A stretch of 64,000 nt of DNA from Sphingobacterium griseoflavum (GCF_014653155.1 NZ_BNAF01000007.1:1-64000), one strand, 5' to 3'; numbered from the stretch's first letter, positions 1 to 9,459 are shown. The notes: a model not told the origin generated them from the sequence alone. Translations and numbers: made by a program.

Positions 1-21
1 TCAAGGAGACAAAGGCTTTTG

Positions 22-46
22 ATCACTTTTGGCCTTCAAAAGTGAT
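22..46. repeat. short perfect inverted repeat (hairpin)
   Basis: Nine-base arms (22-30 and 38-46) pair perfectly around a seven-base loop. There is no T-tract after it, so it is not a clear terminator. It lies directly before the imperfect direct repeat at 59-133, so the two may be parts of one repeated intergenic element. Confidence 0.5.
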
Positions 47-58
47 GCCCTGCCGCGG

Positions 59-133
59 CGAGCGGCGGAAGGTTTTGTGGGAAGGAAAGAATCCGGCTAG
101 CACGAGCGGCAGAAGCGGTTGTGGGAAGGGAAG
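59..133. repeat. two imperfect 31-base direct repeats
   Basis: Positions 59-89 and 103-133 are the same 31-base purine-rich sequence with about five differences, separated by 13 bases. G-rich and non-coding in appearance. Together with the hairpin at 22-46 it resembles dispersed intergenic repeats, but copy number elsewhere in the genome cannot be seen here. Confidence 0.45.
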
Positions 134-230
134 CTTTCAAAGGGTTGAATGAGAATGCTTGACTTTGGTAAAAAACAAGTTAACACATCGCTATTTCCAA
201 ACGAATTTTAGCAGATCTTAGTGCAAAAAA

Positions 231-263
231 AAAGGCTTTCAAACGGGGAGAATGAAAGCCTTT
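231..263 (-). terminator. strong hairpin, T-tract on the minus strand
   Basis: Eleven-base perfect arms (231-241 and 253-263) around an 11-base loop. Nine A residues (225-233) run into the left arm, so read on the minus strand the stem is followed by a T-tract as in an intrinsic terminator. No minus-strand gene is visible to its right. It could instead be a leader hairpin of a plus-strand transcript that starts before it. Confidence 0.4.
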
Positions 264-340
264 GCTAACCAATTATAAACCTAAATTATGATAGTGCAAA
301 TCTATGAACTAATTTTAGAACAGCAAAACCGATTTAGTAA

Positions 341-348
341 TATTTTTG
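341..348 (+). promoter_or_regulatory. putative Bacteroidota -7 box (TATTTTTG)
   Basis: Exact fit to the Bacteroidota primary-sigma -7 consensus TAnnTTTG, with a T-rich stretch about 24 bases upstream. It would drive the two small membrane ORFs at 445 and 542. A single eight-base match in AT-rich DNA is weak evidence. Confidence 0.3.
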
Positions 349-444
349 TGATAACCTACACGGATAGCTATGCAGATTTTGGGGTAATAAATAAAAATGA
401 GTTTTCTGGGAATTAAGTCTTTAGCGTTGCTTTAAAGCTATTTT

Positions 445-528
445 ATGAGGAAATATGCGGTAATAAGTTTTAGAATTTTCTTTTTCGGTATAGTTATTGC
501 AGTTGGCATGATGCGGTTATCTTTTTAG
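445..528 (+). CDS. possible 27-residue membrane micropeptide
   Basis: ATG-initiated frame of 27 codons. After a basic start (Met-Arg-Lys) it is almost entirely hydrophobic (Phe, Ile, Val, Gly), enough for one membrane helix. It lies 13 bases before a second small membrane ORF in the same direction, which makes a two-gene micro-operon plausible. I recognise no family. Small single-helix subunits of respiratory or transport complexes look like this, but no partner gene is adjacent. It may be chance. Confidence 0.3.
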   Translation: MRKYAVISFRIFFFGIVIAVGMMRLSF

Positions 529-541
529 CCGCACAACGAGA

Positions 542-664
542 ATGGAAAAATTGATAAATCGTTACACCCGTGCATCGTTTGCAGAACGTAATCTGTGGGC
601 GTTTTCTGCATTGACTATTGTAGTCATTTTGCAGCTTTTTGCACTTATTGTTATTAACCCTTAG
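542..664 (+). CDS. possible 40-residue single-helix membrane protein
   Basis: ATG frame of 40 codons. A polar, basic N-terminal half (residues 1-16) is followed by one clear transmembrane segment (about residues 18-38) rich in Leu, Ile, Val and Phe. The layout, a short cytoplasmic tail and a C-terminal helix, is protein-like rather than random. It follows the 445-528 ORF by 13 bases. No family recognised. The downstream capD-like gene starts more than 100 bases later. Confidence 0.35.
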   Translation: MEKLINRYTRASFAERNLWAFSALTIVVILQLFALIVINP

Positions 665-795
665 TTACTTGCCGCATCCCTTATTTCAAGAAAAATCTTC
701 TTAGTCTGCTGGGCGTTAAATCCGATTAAGAAGCTGTTGAGTACCGTAGGGGAAGCTGTCATGTAGTAGTTGTTTTGAGGAAAAATCGGCAAGAT

Positions 796-2733
796 ATGAA
801 GCTGAATTTATTGCGAAGGAAGTTGCGGAAAGATAATCCCCGTTGGGTCATCCTATTGGTGGATTTACTTATTGTGTCGGTGTGTTATCTCGTCTCGCAT
901 TACATCGTCAATAGCTTCAAAGGCAGTTTCGATCCCTTGGCAATGAGCAAAAAAAGCGTTTTGATCCTCACCGTGTATGCGGGGTCATTTTTGTATATGC
1001 GCACCTACCGGGATATTGTGCGGCACACCGGATTAAGTGAAGCGATCCGGATCTTTAAGACGGTATGGTTAGCTTGTATGCTCCTCTTTGTGTTTTCTTT
1101 TGCTGTTCGGCAGGCTTTTGCAGCTAATACGGTCGTCAGCGCATACATGAGACAGTCCTATGCACTCATCTTCACGCATGGTTTTTTTACCATGGTGATG
1201 CTTGTTGCCGCTCGCGTGGTTTACAGGCAGCTGTACGAAATATTGTTTTTTACCAAAAGAAAAAGTCGGCATTTACTGATCTTTGGCGCCTCTCGGCCCG
1301 GTCTGGTGGCCTATGCGATGCTGAATGATGATATTCGGGCGAAGAATAAGGTGGTGGCTTTCGTAGAAGATAAAGCAAATAAGGTGGGTAAAAATTCGCG
1401 AGGCATCCGCATATTGGATATCTCGGATATCGACGAAGAATATGTACGTAGACATGACATCGACGAGGTGATCATTGCGGTAGAGAACAATGACCCTGAA
1501 CGTTTGGCCCGCGTGACCGATCACTTTCAGCAATTAAATCTGGAGTTGAAGATCATGCAGCCCGGCCGATCGCTTTTGAATGGGGGAGGGAAGCGGCAAA
1601 TTCGAAAATTAAAGATCGAGGATTTGTTGGGCAGAAAGCCTATCCGGTTGAACAATCCTATTGTGGAAGAGGAACTGCAGGGCAGGGTCATTATCGTCAC
1701 GGGTGCTGCAGGATCTATCGGCAGTGAATTGGCGCGTCAAATCGCCCGCGTTCATTATAAAAAGCTGATCCTGCTGGATCAGGCAGAATCGCCTTTGTAT
1801 GATCTGCAACAAACCATGCACCTGCAATTTCCAGAAGAGGCTGCATTCATTGTGGGCGATGTACGGGATCGCGTTTTCATGACACGGTTGTTCGAAAAAT
1901 ACCGTCCAGAAATTATTTTTCATGCCGCAGCTTACAAACATGTACCGCTCATGGAAGCAAATCCGTATGAAGCTGTTTGGACGAACGTGTATGGTAGCCG
2001 GATTATGGCCGACCTAGCTATGCAATTTCATGCGTATAAATTTGTGATGATCTCTACTGATAAGGCCGTTAACCCCACCAATGTGATGGGAGCCACTAAA
2101 CGGGCTGCCGAAATCTATGTGAACTCCTGTAATGCGCGTAGCAAAACTAGCTTTATCATCACCCGCTTTGGCAATGTGCTGGGATCTAATGGCTCGGTGA
2201 TACCGCTTTTTGAAAAGCAAATGGAACGAGGAGGCCCGCTTACACTCACCCATCCCGATATCACGCGTTATTTCATGACCATTCCCGAGGCATGCCAGCT
2301 GGTACTGGAAGCCGGGACGATGGGGCATGGTGGAGAGATATTTGTTTTTGATATGGGCAAATCCGTGAAGATCATGGATCTGGCAAAACGTATGATCAAA
2401 TTGAAAGGCTATCGTTATCCGCAGGATATAGATATTAAAATTGTCGGTTTACGTCCGGGCGAAAAGATCTATGAAGAACTATTGGCCAATAATGAAAATA
2501 CGGTGAATACACATCATCCAAAAATTATGATCGCAAAGGTATGTACCGAAAATTTGCTGGCGAAACGTCATCAAATTGAAGTGCTATGTACCTACGTGCA
2601 GCAGGAGCACAGCTCGGTGGAGGATACCGGACGAGAAGTGGTTCGACAGCTGAAGCATATTGTGCCAGAGTTTATCTCCCAAAATTCTGTGTTTGGTGAG
2701 CTCGATACAACAGACAAGACGTTGGTGTCCTAA
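796..2733 (+). CDS. nucleoside-diphosphate sugar epimerase/dehydratase, CapD/WbpM/PglF type
   Basis: Membrane-bound UDP-sugar 4,6-dehydratase of the large WbpM/PglF type, which makes the precursor of unusual amino sugars for capsule, LPS or glycoprotein glycans. The first ~140 residues carry about four membrane helices. A CoA-binding-like Rossmann segment (about 155-280) follows. The catalytic SDR domain starts at the Gly motif near residue 303 (GAAGSIG). The usual Tyr-x3-Lys is Met431-x3-Lys435 (MGATK), as in PglF and WbpM, and STDK lies just before it. At 645 residues the length is normal. I prefer ATG 796; a TTG at 775 would add seven residues. It stands alone, with no glycosyltransferases beside it, so the glycan it serves cannot be told from context. 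Confidence 0.9.
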   Translation: MKLNLLRRKLRKDNPRWVILLVDLLIVSVCYLVSHYIVNSFKGSFDPLAMSKKSVLILTVYAGSFLYMRTYRDIVRHTGLSEAIRIFKTVWLACMLLFVFSFAVRQAFAANTVVSAYMRQSYALIFTHGFFTMVMLVAARVVYRQLYEILFFTKRKSRHLLIFGASRPGLVAYAMLNDDIRAKNKVVAFVEDKANKVGKNSRGIRILDISDIDEEYVRRHDIDEVIIAVENNDPERLARVTDHFQQLNLELKIMQPGRSLLNGGGKRQIRKLKIEDLLGRKPIRLNNPIVEEELQGRVIIVTGAAGSIGSELARQIARVHYKKLILLDQAESPLYDLQQTMHLQFPEEAAFIVGDVRDRVFMTRLFEKYRPEIIFHAAAYKHVPLMEANPYEAVWTNVYGSRIMADLAMQFHAYKFVMISTDKAVNPTNVMGATKRAAEIYVNSCNARSKTSFIITRFGNVLGSNGSVIPLFEKQMERGGPLTLTHPDITRYFMTIPEACQLVLEAGTMGHGGEIFVFDMGKSVKIMDLAKRMIKLKGYRYPQDIDIKIVGLRPGEKIYEELLANNENTVNTHHPKIMIAKVCTENLLAKRHQIEVLCTYVQQEHSSVEDTGREVVRQLKHIVPEFISQNSVFGELDTTDKTLVS

Positions 2734-3230
2734 GGCCTGAACCCTACCTTCTTAGCTTATTACGTTCTTCTAAGAGCAGCAGTGTTTTGCTGGTTCACTT
2801 TTTGACGCTTGGCCACATTTTCCCTAATCGCTCCTTTGTCTTGCTGGCCATTTCCACAAGTCATCTTGTGTTTTATTGTCTTTAATGCTCTTTTTCACCC
2901 TGTCGGCAGATAGCAAGTAGGTCGTGTTCAGCTATTCGCACTTGCTGGTTTGCGCTGGGTATACCACGTAATCACTTCCGTTTTAAGACACCAAAATGCT
3001 ACACGTATGCAGACCACTGTATGCTTTCACACTGTTTGTAATCGATTGATTTATTGGTTTTTTAAGTTGTGCTAGGGATGCTGTTTTTTGAAATATGCAT
3101 ATTGCTTAACAAAGTGTTAACAATCCGTTAGGAAGTCATTAACAAGATCGGCTTAAATATCTTGCTAATTTCACTAACCGAATCTAACTGATATTTTAAC
3201 ATTAAGCTAAAAAAGCAATTACTAAAAGTT
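2734..3230. other. 497-base intergenic region before the susC gene
   Basis: No open frame of note on either strand. The last 120 bases are AT-rich and contain repeated TTAACA-like words (3100-3150), a likely place for the promoter and leader of the SusC/SusD operon, but I find no exact TAnnTTTG box at a convincing spacing. No terminator hairpin with a T-tract is obvious after the capD-like gene. Confidence 0.4.
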
Positions 3231-6200
3231 ATGGAAAAAGTCAAGTTGCGATCCATTCGCAAAAACCTTTTAGTTTGTTTTTTCTTTTTCAGTTGTCTGC
3301 TAGCGTCCGCACAGAGCGAACGTACATTAACGATAACTGGTAAGGTACAGAACAACCTAAATCAACCATTAATCGGTGTATCGATTACCAATCTAACCAA
3401 CCAACAAACCGTTTCTACCGATGCATTAGGGATGTATGCTATCGTTGCCAACCAAGGTGATAGTTTGCAATACCGATATGTGGGTTACAAATCCTTGAAG
3501 CAGCGTGTCACAACTAGCATCGAGATCAACGTTGTGCTAGAAGGCGAGGACAATTCGCTGAATGAAGTCGTTGTCGTTGGATATGGGCAACAGCGGAAGA
3601 TTAATTCAGTTGGTGCGCAAGCCACGGTTAAGGTAGAGGATTTGAAACAGCCTGTGGCGAATTTGAGTGCAACTTTGGCAGGTCGTATTGCGGGGCTTGT
3701 GGGTGTTCAACGCTCTGGGTTGCCGGGCAGTAATTCCGCTGACGTATGGATTCGCGGGATTTCGACGTTCAATTCCCAAAACAGCGCCTCTCCACTAATC
3801 GTTGTCGATGGTGTACAGGGACGGGATCTGAACGCGTTCGATCCAGAAGATATAGCAAGTTTGACGATTTTAAAAGACGCTTCGTCAACCGCTGTTTATG
3901 GTGCGCAGGGTGCAAATGGTGTAATTTTGATCACGACCAAGAAGGGACGTACCGGTAAGCCTACCTTGATGTTCAATTACAACCAAGGCATGGTAAATTT
4001 TACAAAAACGCCCGAGCTGACCAATGCGGAACAATATATGCGTTTGCGAAATGAAGCGATGGTTGCTTCAGGGCTGGCGCCAGAATATAGCCAAGAATAT
4101 ATTGACAACACCTTGAATGGGATAGATCCTTATCTATATCCCAACGTCAATTGGATGGATGAAATCTTCAAAGGGGCATCCTACAACCGTCGGGCGAATT
4201 TTAGTGCGCGAGGAGGGTCTGAAAGCACTCAATATTATTCTTCAATAGCCTATTATGACGAGTCGAGCTTACTGAATATGGATGCCCTGCAAAACTACAA
4301 AGCAGATTCCCGTTTTAGACGGTATAATTTCACGTCGAACATCGATATGGATTGGACGAAAACGACTAAATTCTCTTTAGGTATCCAAGGTTATATCACA
4401 AATACGAATTATCCAAATGCCCAAACCGACATCACGGCCACGTCAAACAACAGCCCTGCCGGAGGTGTACAATCTATTTTCGGTCGGGTAATGCAAGCGA
4501 CGCCTGTGCTTTACCCGCTCATGTATCCGGGGAATCTGGTTCCGGCTGTCAATCAGTCGTCCGATGCGCAACCCAATCCCTACGCATTGGCTACGCAAAC
4601 GGGCTATATTAACAATTTTCGAAGCCAAGTCTACTCCAACGCCAGGATTAGCCAACAGCTAGATGTCGTTACAAGGGGGTTGAATGCATATGCCATGTTC
4701 TCTTTTGATACCAATAATTCGCACAGTATCGCTCGTCACCGTATGCGGAATACCTATACGATTGACCGAGCAAATCCGTATCTCGAAGATGGATCCCTCA
4801 ATTTGGTTCTTCTTTCCAATGGTAGTGATGACTTAGGGTACCGAAGGACGAATAACGGAACGCGTCAGTTCTATTTCGAAGGCGGTACAAACTACAACCG
4901 GCAATTTGGAAGACATGACGTGACTGGACTATTGCTATACACACAAACGGACGAAGTAAGGGCATTTGCGTCGGATCTTACGGCCTCGCTTCCCTTCCGT
5001 ACGCAGCGTATCGTCGGGCGCGCAAACTACTTATACGATGACCGTTATGCCGCCGAATTCAACTTCGCTTACGATGGGTCGGAGAACTTTGTGCCCAGTA
5101 GACGTTTTGGATTTTTCCCTTCCTTTGGTGTCGGCTGGATCCTGTCCAATGAGAAGTTTTTCGAAAACGCAAAGGAAACCTTTCAAATGGTTAAGCTGCG
5201 TTACTCAAATGGTATAACCGGCTCGGGTGGCGGAGGTCGTCGATTTGGCTTCTTAACCATTGTATCAACCGGTGCAACAGGGTATTCATTCTATGATATG
5301 TCCAGCGCTACCAATAAAGGTTATGGCGGTGTTGCGATATCGGATTATGGATATGACGTAACATGGGCAGAATCACATAAACATGATATCGGTTTGGAAT
5401 TTACCACACTTAAAGGGAAGTTGAACGTCACTGTTGACTGGTTTAAGGAGAATAGAAGCGGTATATTTCTGCAGCGGGGCAGTTTGCCCAACTACTTGGG
5501 TTTGCAAAATCAGCCCTTCGGAAATCTAGGCATTATAAAAAACCAAGGATTTGATGGTACCATAGCGTTGGAAGGAGCGCAGTGGGGACAAACCACTTGG
5601 TCCTTCAACGGCACGTTTTCCTACAATAAAGATCAGGTAATCGATAATGACAATCCCACACAGCTTTATCCGTATCTAGAGCGAAGAGGCCGAAATTTTT
5701 TAGCTAATTACGGTTATGTTGCGGATGGGCTGTTCCAAAGCCAGGGCGAAATCGATAATCATGCAGATCAGTCTGAATTAGGGACACAACGCGTTGGCGA
5801 TATCCGTTACAAAGATCTAAACGGTGATGGTGTCATCAATAGCTATGACCAGACCAAAATTGGAAATGGCGACGTGCCCAATTGGGTTTACGGAGCGGGC
5901 TTCAACGTAAGCTATAAAGGGTTTTATTTTGGGGCATTTTTCCAAGGCATAAACGGTGCGAACCGTGTACTGTCCGGAGATGGTATCCTGCCGTTCAACA
6001 ACAGCACAGGCCCCGAACGCAGTAACTTATATGCCATGGCTGAATCGCGTTGGACCCCCGAGAACCCTTCGGAAGATGTCTTTTATCCAAGGCTGGGCTA
6101 CGGTAACTCGATAAACAAAAACAATTCGGTTGCCTCTACCTGGTGGGTGAAAGATATCGACTTTCTGCGACTTAAAACCGTGGATTTAGGGTATAACCTG

Positions 6201-6374
6201 CGTGGTGAAAAATTGAAGACTATCGGCGTGAAATCCGCACGGATTTACGCGCAAGGAGTGAACCTCTTGTATTGGAGCAAATTCAAGCTGTGGGATCCTG
6301 AGCTAAATACCGGAAATGGATCCAGTTATCCGAATACACGGACATTCTCGCTCGGTATACAGGCAAATTTTTAG
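3231..6374 (+). CDS. SusC/RagA family TonB-linked outer-membrane transporter
   Basis: Outer-membrane TonB-dependent channel that imports a glycan or peptide captured by its SusD lid. It has a signal peptide (1-27, ending ASAQ), a carboxypeptidase-D-like regulatory domain (about 33-105), a TonB box with EVVVVGYG near residue 112, a plug domain with the family sequence LIVVDGV, then a beta-barrel ending in aromatic-rich NF. At 1047 residues it is of normal SusC size and has no STN domain, so it is not the type that signals to FecR. It is followed after 36 bases by its SusD partner. No glycosidase is adjacent, so the substrate is unknown. Confidence 0.93.
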   Translation: MEKVKLRSIRKNLLVCFFFFSCLLASAQSERTLTITGKVQNNLNQPLIGVSITNLTNQQTVSTDALGMYAIVANQGDSLQYRYVGYKSLKQRVTTSIEINVVLEGEDNSLNEVVVVGYGQQRKINSVGAQATVKVEDLKQPVANLSATLAGRIAGLVGVQRSGLPGSNSADVWIRGISTFNSQNSASPLIVVDGVQGRDLNAFDPEDIASLTILKDASSTAVYGAQGANGVILITTKKGRTGKPTLMFNYNQGMVNFTKTPELTNAEQYMRLRNEAMVASGLAPEYSQEYIDNTLNGIDPYLYPNVNWMDEIFKGASYNRRANFSARGGSESTQYYSSIAYYDESSLLNMDALQNYKADSRFRRYNFTSNIDMDWTKTTKFSLGIQGYITNTNYPNAQTDITATSNNSPAGGVQSIFGRVMQATPVLYPLMYPGNLVPAVNQSSDAQPNPYALATQTGYINNFRSQVYSNARISQQLDVVTRGLNAYAMFSFDTNNSHSIARHRMRNTYTIDRANPYLEDGSLNLVLLSNGSDDLGYRRTNNGTRQFYFEGGTNYNRQFGRHDVTGLLLYTQTDEVRAFASDLTASLPFRTQRIVGRANYLYDDRYAAEFNFAYDGSENFVPSRRFGFFPSFGVGWILSNEKFFENAKETFQMVKLRYSNGITGSGGGGRRFGFLTIVSTGATGYSFYDMSSATNKGYGGVAISDYGYDVTWAESHKHDIGLEFTTLKGKLNVTVDWFKENRSGIFLQRGSLPNYLGLQNQPFGNLGIIKNQGFDGTIALEGAQWGQTTWSFNGTFSYNKDQVIDNDNPTQLYPYLERRGRNFLANYGYVADGLFQSQGEIDNHADQSELGTQRVGDIRYKDLNGDGVINSYDQTKIGNGDVPNWVYGAGFNVSYKGFYFGAFFQGINGANRVLSGDGILPFNNSTGPERSNLYAMAESRWTPENPSEDVFYPRLGYGNSINKNNSVASTWWVKDIDFLRLKTVDLGYNLRGEKLKTIGVKSARIYAQGVNLLYWSKFKLWDPELNTGNGSSYPNTRTFSLGIQANF

Positions 6375-6410
6375 GAACGATAGCCTTAACAACTTAAAAA
6401 GAACTTCAAC

Positions 6411-8231
6411 ATGAAACTTAATATAAAAAGAAACCTACTGCTATGTGTCGCAACGGCGAGTTTGCTATCAGCGAGCTCATGTGCTGGATTCTTGGATCAA
6501 ATTCCCGACAACATATTGACGACTGATGATATTTTTAAATCGAAAAATTACATTGATAACTATTTAGCACAGGTATATGCAAACTTGCCCAATGAATTGG
6601 CGCAGCGTCTGGGAGAGCAATATTCAGGACCGTGGACTGCCGGATCCGACGAGGCAAAATACAACTGGGATTTCAACTATGCCAATAACCTGAACCGCAG
6701 CACCTGGTCCACGACAGATGGTTCGGTAGCTAATTACTGGGATAACTTTTATAAGTCCATCCGCAATGCGTCAGACTTTATCGATAAGATAGACGGAGCC
6801 GTGGAAACAAGTGAGATTACGGCCGAATACAAATCGAGGTATAAAGCCGAGGCAAGGGCACTACGGGCATTGTACTATTTTTATCTTGTACGGGTGTATG
6901 GTCCGGTGCCCATCATCGAGACGGTATTGCCGCCTGATGCCCCGTTGGCTGACGTGTTAAAAGCGCGGAACACCATGGATGAATGCATTGCCTACATCAC
7001 CAGCGAATTCGATTTGGCATACGCAGATTTACCCGTCACGCCGGTAAGCGCGGAATACGGGCGCATGACCAAGGGTATCGTGAAGGCTTTCAAGCAGCAA
7101 GCCCTTATGTTGAACGCGAGTCCACTTTTTAATGGCAACGCCGATTTGGCTGCATTGACCAACACCGACGGAACAGCCTTGATCAATCAAAACTACGATC
7201 AGAACAAATGGAAGTTGGCGGCCGACGCCGCGAAGGATTTCATTGATGAATTCGTGCCAACTGTGTACGATTTGTATGTAGTGGCGAATGCAGATCCGTT
7301 TATGCAAGCTTACCTCTCCACCCGCAATGTCATGTCTGCCGAGTGGAATAAGGAATGGATTTTTGCAAGGCCGAATTCGATGAACCGGTCGCAATATGAC
7401 AAAACTCCAAAACATATTGGATACCCCACGGAAGTGCAGGGCGCCGGTGCGCTTGGCGTCACCCAGAAAATGGTAGATGCCTATGCCATGGCTAATGGTC
7501 TGGCAATTACGGCCAATGGGTCGGGATATGTGGGAAGTGGTTTTTCCAATTTTAAGGCACCTTTCGACAATAAAGAACGATCGACCTTTAACCCATGGAC
7601 AAATCGGGAGCCTCGGTTTTATGTAGGCGTTACCTATAATAAAAGTTTTTGGTTGAACCAGGTGAGCAGCAGCAACGAAGTGGTGACTAATATGGAGCTC
7701 TCGGGAAACTCTGGTAGAAAGCAAAGTACGTCTGATGTATCACCTACCGGATATATCGTGCGTAAAAATGTGGTGGTCAACAGCAACAATAGGGGTTCTG
7801 TGCAATTTCGCCTCGCGCTCATCTTTTTAGACTATGCCGAAGCACTCAACGAGTACGAGCCCGGGAATGCACAAATCATCACGTATTTAAACCGTATCCG
7901 GACGAGGGCGGGCGTGCCAACTTATGGGGCTGCGGCCGGGCAATTGCCTATTCCGGCGTCGCAGGCCGCTATGCGCGAAGCTATTCGTAAAGAACGGCAG
8001 ATAGAGCTTGCCTTCGAAAATGTACGCTATTTCGATTGTCGCCGTTGGAAAACAGCCGCATCGGAATTTGCAGGCGAAGTGTTCGGTATGAATATGTTTG
8101 CGGATGGTAATGCTTTTTATGAGAAAACGCTGATTGAGAATCGGGTATTTCGTCAACGTGATTACCTATGGCCAATACCGAATAATGAAATTTTAAAGAA
8201 CAAACTTCTTGTTCAGAATCCAGGCTGGTAA
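6411..8231 (+). CDS. SusD/RagB family surface nutrient-binding lipoprotein
   Basis: Surface lipoprotein that closes over the SusC channel and binds the nutrient. Signal peptide with lipidated Cys24 (ASSC). The N-terminal SusD-like region (about 25-230) contains TPR-like helices including the common RALRALYYFYLVRVYG segment. The C-terminal SusD region has the typical IRKERQIELAFENVRYFD signature near residue 530 and a WPIPNNE end. At 606 residues it is of normal length. It lies 36 bases after susC and 36 bases before the DUF1735/discoidin lipoprotein gene, so the three form one operon. Confidence 0.93.
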   Translation: MKLNIKRNLLLCVATASLLSASSCAGFLDQIPDNILTTDDIFKSKNYIDNYLAQVYANLPNELAQRLGEQYSGPWTAGSDEAKYNWDFNYANNLNRSTWSTTDGSVANYWDNFYKSIRNASDFIDKIDGAVETSEITAEYKSRYKAEARALRALYYFYLVRVYGPVPIIETVLPPDAPLADVLKARNTMDECIAYITSEFDLAYADLPVTPVSAEYGRMTKGIVKAFKQQALMLNASPLFNGNADLAALTNTDGTALINQNYDQNKWKLAADAAKDFIDEFVPTVYDLYVVANADPFMQAYLSTRNVMSAEWNKEWIFARPNSMNRSQYDKTPKHIGYPTEVQGAGALGVTQKMVDAYAMANGLAITANGSGYVGSGFSNFKAPFDNKERSTFNPWTNREPRFYVGVTYNKSFWLNQVSSSNEVVTNMELSGNSGRKQSTSDVSPTGYIVRKNVVVNSNNRGSVQFRLALIFLDYAEALNEYEPGNAQIITYLNRIRTRAGVPTYGAAAGQLPIPASQAAMREAIRKERQIELAFENVRYFDCRRWKTAASEFAGEVFGMNMFADGNAFYEKTLIENRVFRQRDYLWPIPNNEILKNKLLVQNPGW

Positions 8232-8267
8232 ATTTTATTTAGACGGTTATACTTTTAGCATAAAAAA

Positions 8268-9233
8268 ATGAAAAAACGAATATATATAAGATACAGACAG
8301 GTGTGCGTACGTTTGCTATTTGCCACTGTCGTTCTCGCAGGCATCGCTGCCTGCACAAAAGACGTCGAGTACCAAGTGGAAAACGAAGGCACCATCTATA
8401 TGGCACAAGCCTACTCGAATGTTGCAGCAGTGACCTTGTATGCCATCGATACGTTGCAAGATGTACATTTCGGGGCTTCTTATGGTGGCTTAAAATATCC
8501 GGAGTCAGATATCCCTGTTGTGTTCGAGGTTGATGCCGCCTTGATCGACAGCTATAACCAAGAATTTGGCACAAATTTCATCGCGTTTCCACAAAGCTCC
8601 TATACGATTTCTGGATTGCAGTCCACGATCCGTTCCGGACGTTCTGACTCCGATCCCTTAAAGATAGCCGTTTCGGCAAAGGAATTATCGTTGGGGGTAT
8701 CGTATATGTTGCCCGTTCGGTTGGTAAGTGCGGGTTCGAGCCCAATTAATGAGGCCTTGTCCGTTTCTTATTTGCGTATCGACTCGTTGATCCGCCGAGA
8801 ACGGGATGTGACCGCGCAAGGTACCATCGCTGTCAGTCATGAAAATAATGGGGGGGCAAATGCAAATGAAGGCTCGCTGAAGTTGGTGGACAATAATACC
8901 GCGACGAAATACCTCACGCAGAATTACACGTCGGGTATGTGGTTTCAGTTGACCTTCCCAACTGCGAAAGCATTGGGTGCTTATACCTTTACATCAGGGA
9001 ACGATGCGGATACGCGCGATCCTAAAACTTGGCGCTTGGAGGGCTCAAATAATGGTACGGAATGGACCGTTTTGGATACCCGAACCGATCAAGTGTTTAC
9101 GTCACGGACACAAACGCGTCGATTTGAGTTTGCTAATACCGACGCATATACACGCTATAGGATTGTGGTGGTTGCTAACAATGGTGCAACGCTTTTCCAA
9201 ATGAGCGAATGGAGGATGATTGAGTATTATTAA
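8268..9233 (+). CDS. surface lipoprotein with DUF1735 (BT_3987-like) and discoidin (F5/8 type C) domains
   Basis: Probable surface glycan-binding protein of the SusCD locus. Signal peptide with lipidated Cys29 (GIAAC). The DUF1735/BT_3987-like N-terminal domain covers about 35-165. The C-terminal half (about 180-321) is a discoidin-like beta-sandwich, shown by the LVDNNTATKYLT segment, the W-x-LEGSNNG-x-W-x-LDTRT strand pair and a final FQMSEWRM strand. DUF1735 proteins commonly sit third in SusCD operons next to glycosidases, but here none follows: a terminator ends the unit. Binding of a host or plant glycan is inferred from the family only. Confidence 0.85.
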   Translation: MKKRIYIRYRQVCVRLLFATVVLAGIAACTKDVEYQVENEGTIYMAQAYSNVAAVTLYAIDTLQDVHFGASYGGLKYPESDIPVVFEVDAALIDSYNQEFGTNFIAFPQSSYTISGLQSTIRSGRSDSDPLKIAVSAKELSLGVSYMLPVRLVSAGSSPINEALSVSYLRIDSLIRRERDVTAQGTIAVSHENNGGANANEGSLKLVDNNTATKYLTQNYTSGMWFQLTFPTAKALGAYTFTSGNDADTRDPKTWRLEGSNNGTEWTVLDTRTDQVFTSRTQTRRFEFANTDAYTRYRIVVVANNGATLFQMSEWRMIEYY

Positions 9234-9273
9234 ATAATGCCCGTACCGTTATAGTTTTAACATAGTGTTTCTT

Positions 9274-9307
9274 AGCCGAATTGAATTTTTTCAATTCGGC
9301 TTTTTTA
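9274..9307 (+). terminator. intrinsic terminator of the SusCD operon
   Basis: Perfect 12-base arms (9274-9285 and 9290-9301) around a TTTT loop, followed by a run of T. It lies 40 bases after the stop of the DUF1735/discoidin gene. Confidence 0.88.
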
Positions 9308-9459
9308 TGAAATCAGCTATAGATGGATTGCTTCCCAAATAAACCGGTGCTGGCCAAACGATAATTGTATTGGATTGTTATAAGCAGGTTGGCGAGAACA
9401 GTCAATAAAGGTCCGATCTTTTTCTGTGCAGACGCCCTTTTAATGTAACATCTAATGCT

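Larger units (their letters stand above)
1..795. other. gene-poor left end with hairpins and micro-ORFs
   Basis: No gene of normal size is present before the capD-like gene. The stretch holds the hairpin at 22-46, the direct repeats at 59-133, the hairpin at 231-263, a promoter-like box at 341-348 and three short open frames on the plus strand (288-416, 42 codons; 445-528, 27 codons; 542-664, 40 codons). The 288-416 frame has no hydrophobic or conserved-looking segment and I do not call it a gene. Confidence 0.5.

Noticed and set aside
7029..7724. 231-codon minus-strand frame inside the SusD gene
   Set aside because: The plus-strand frame carries clear SusD motifs throughout; the opposite frame has no family text and is a shadow.
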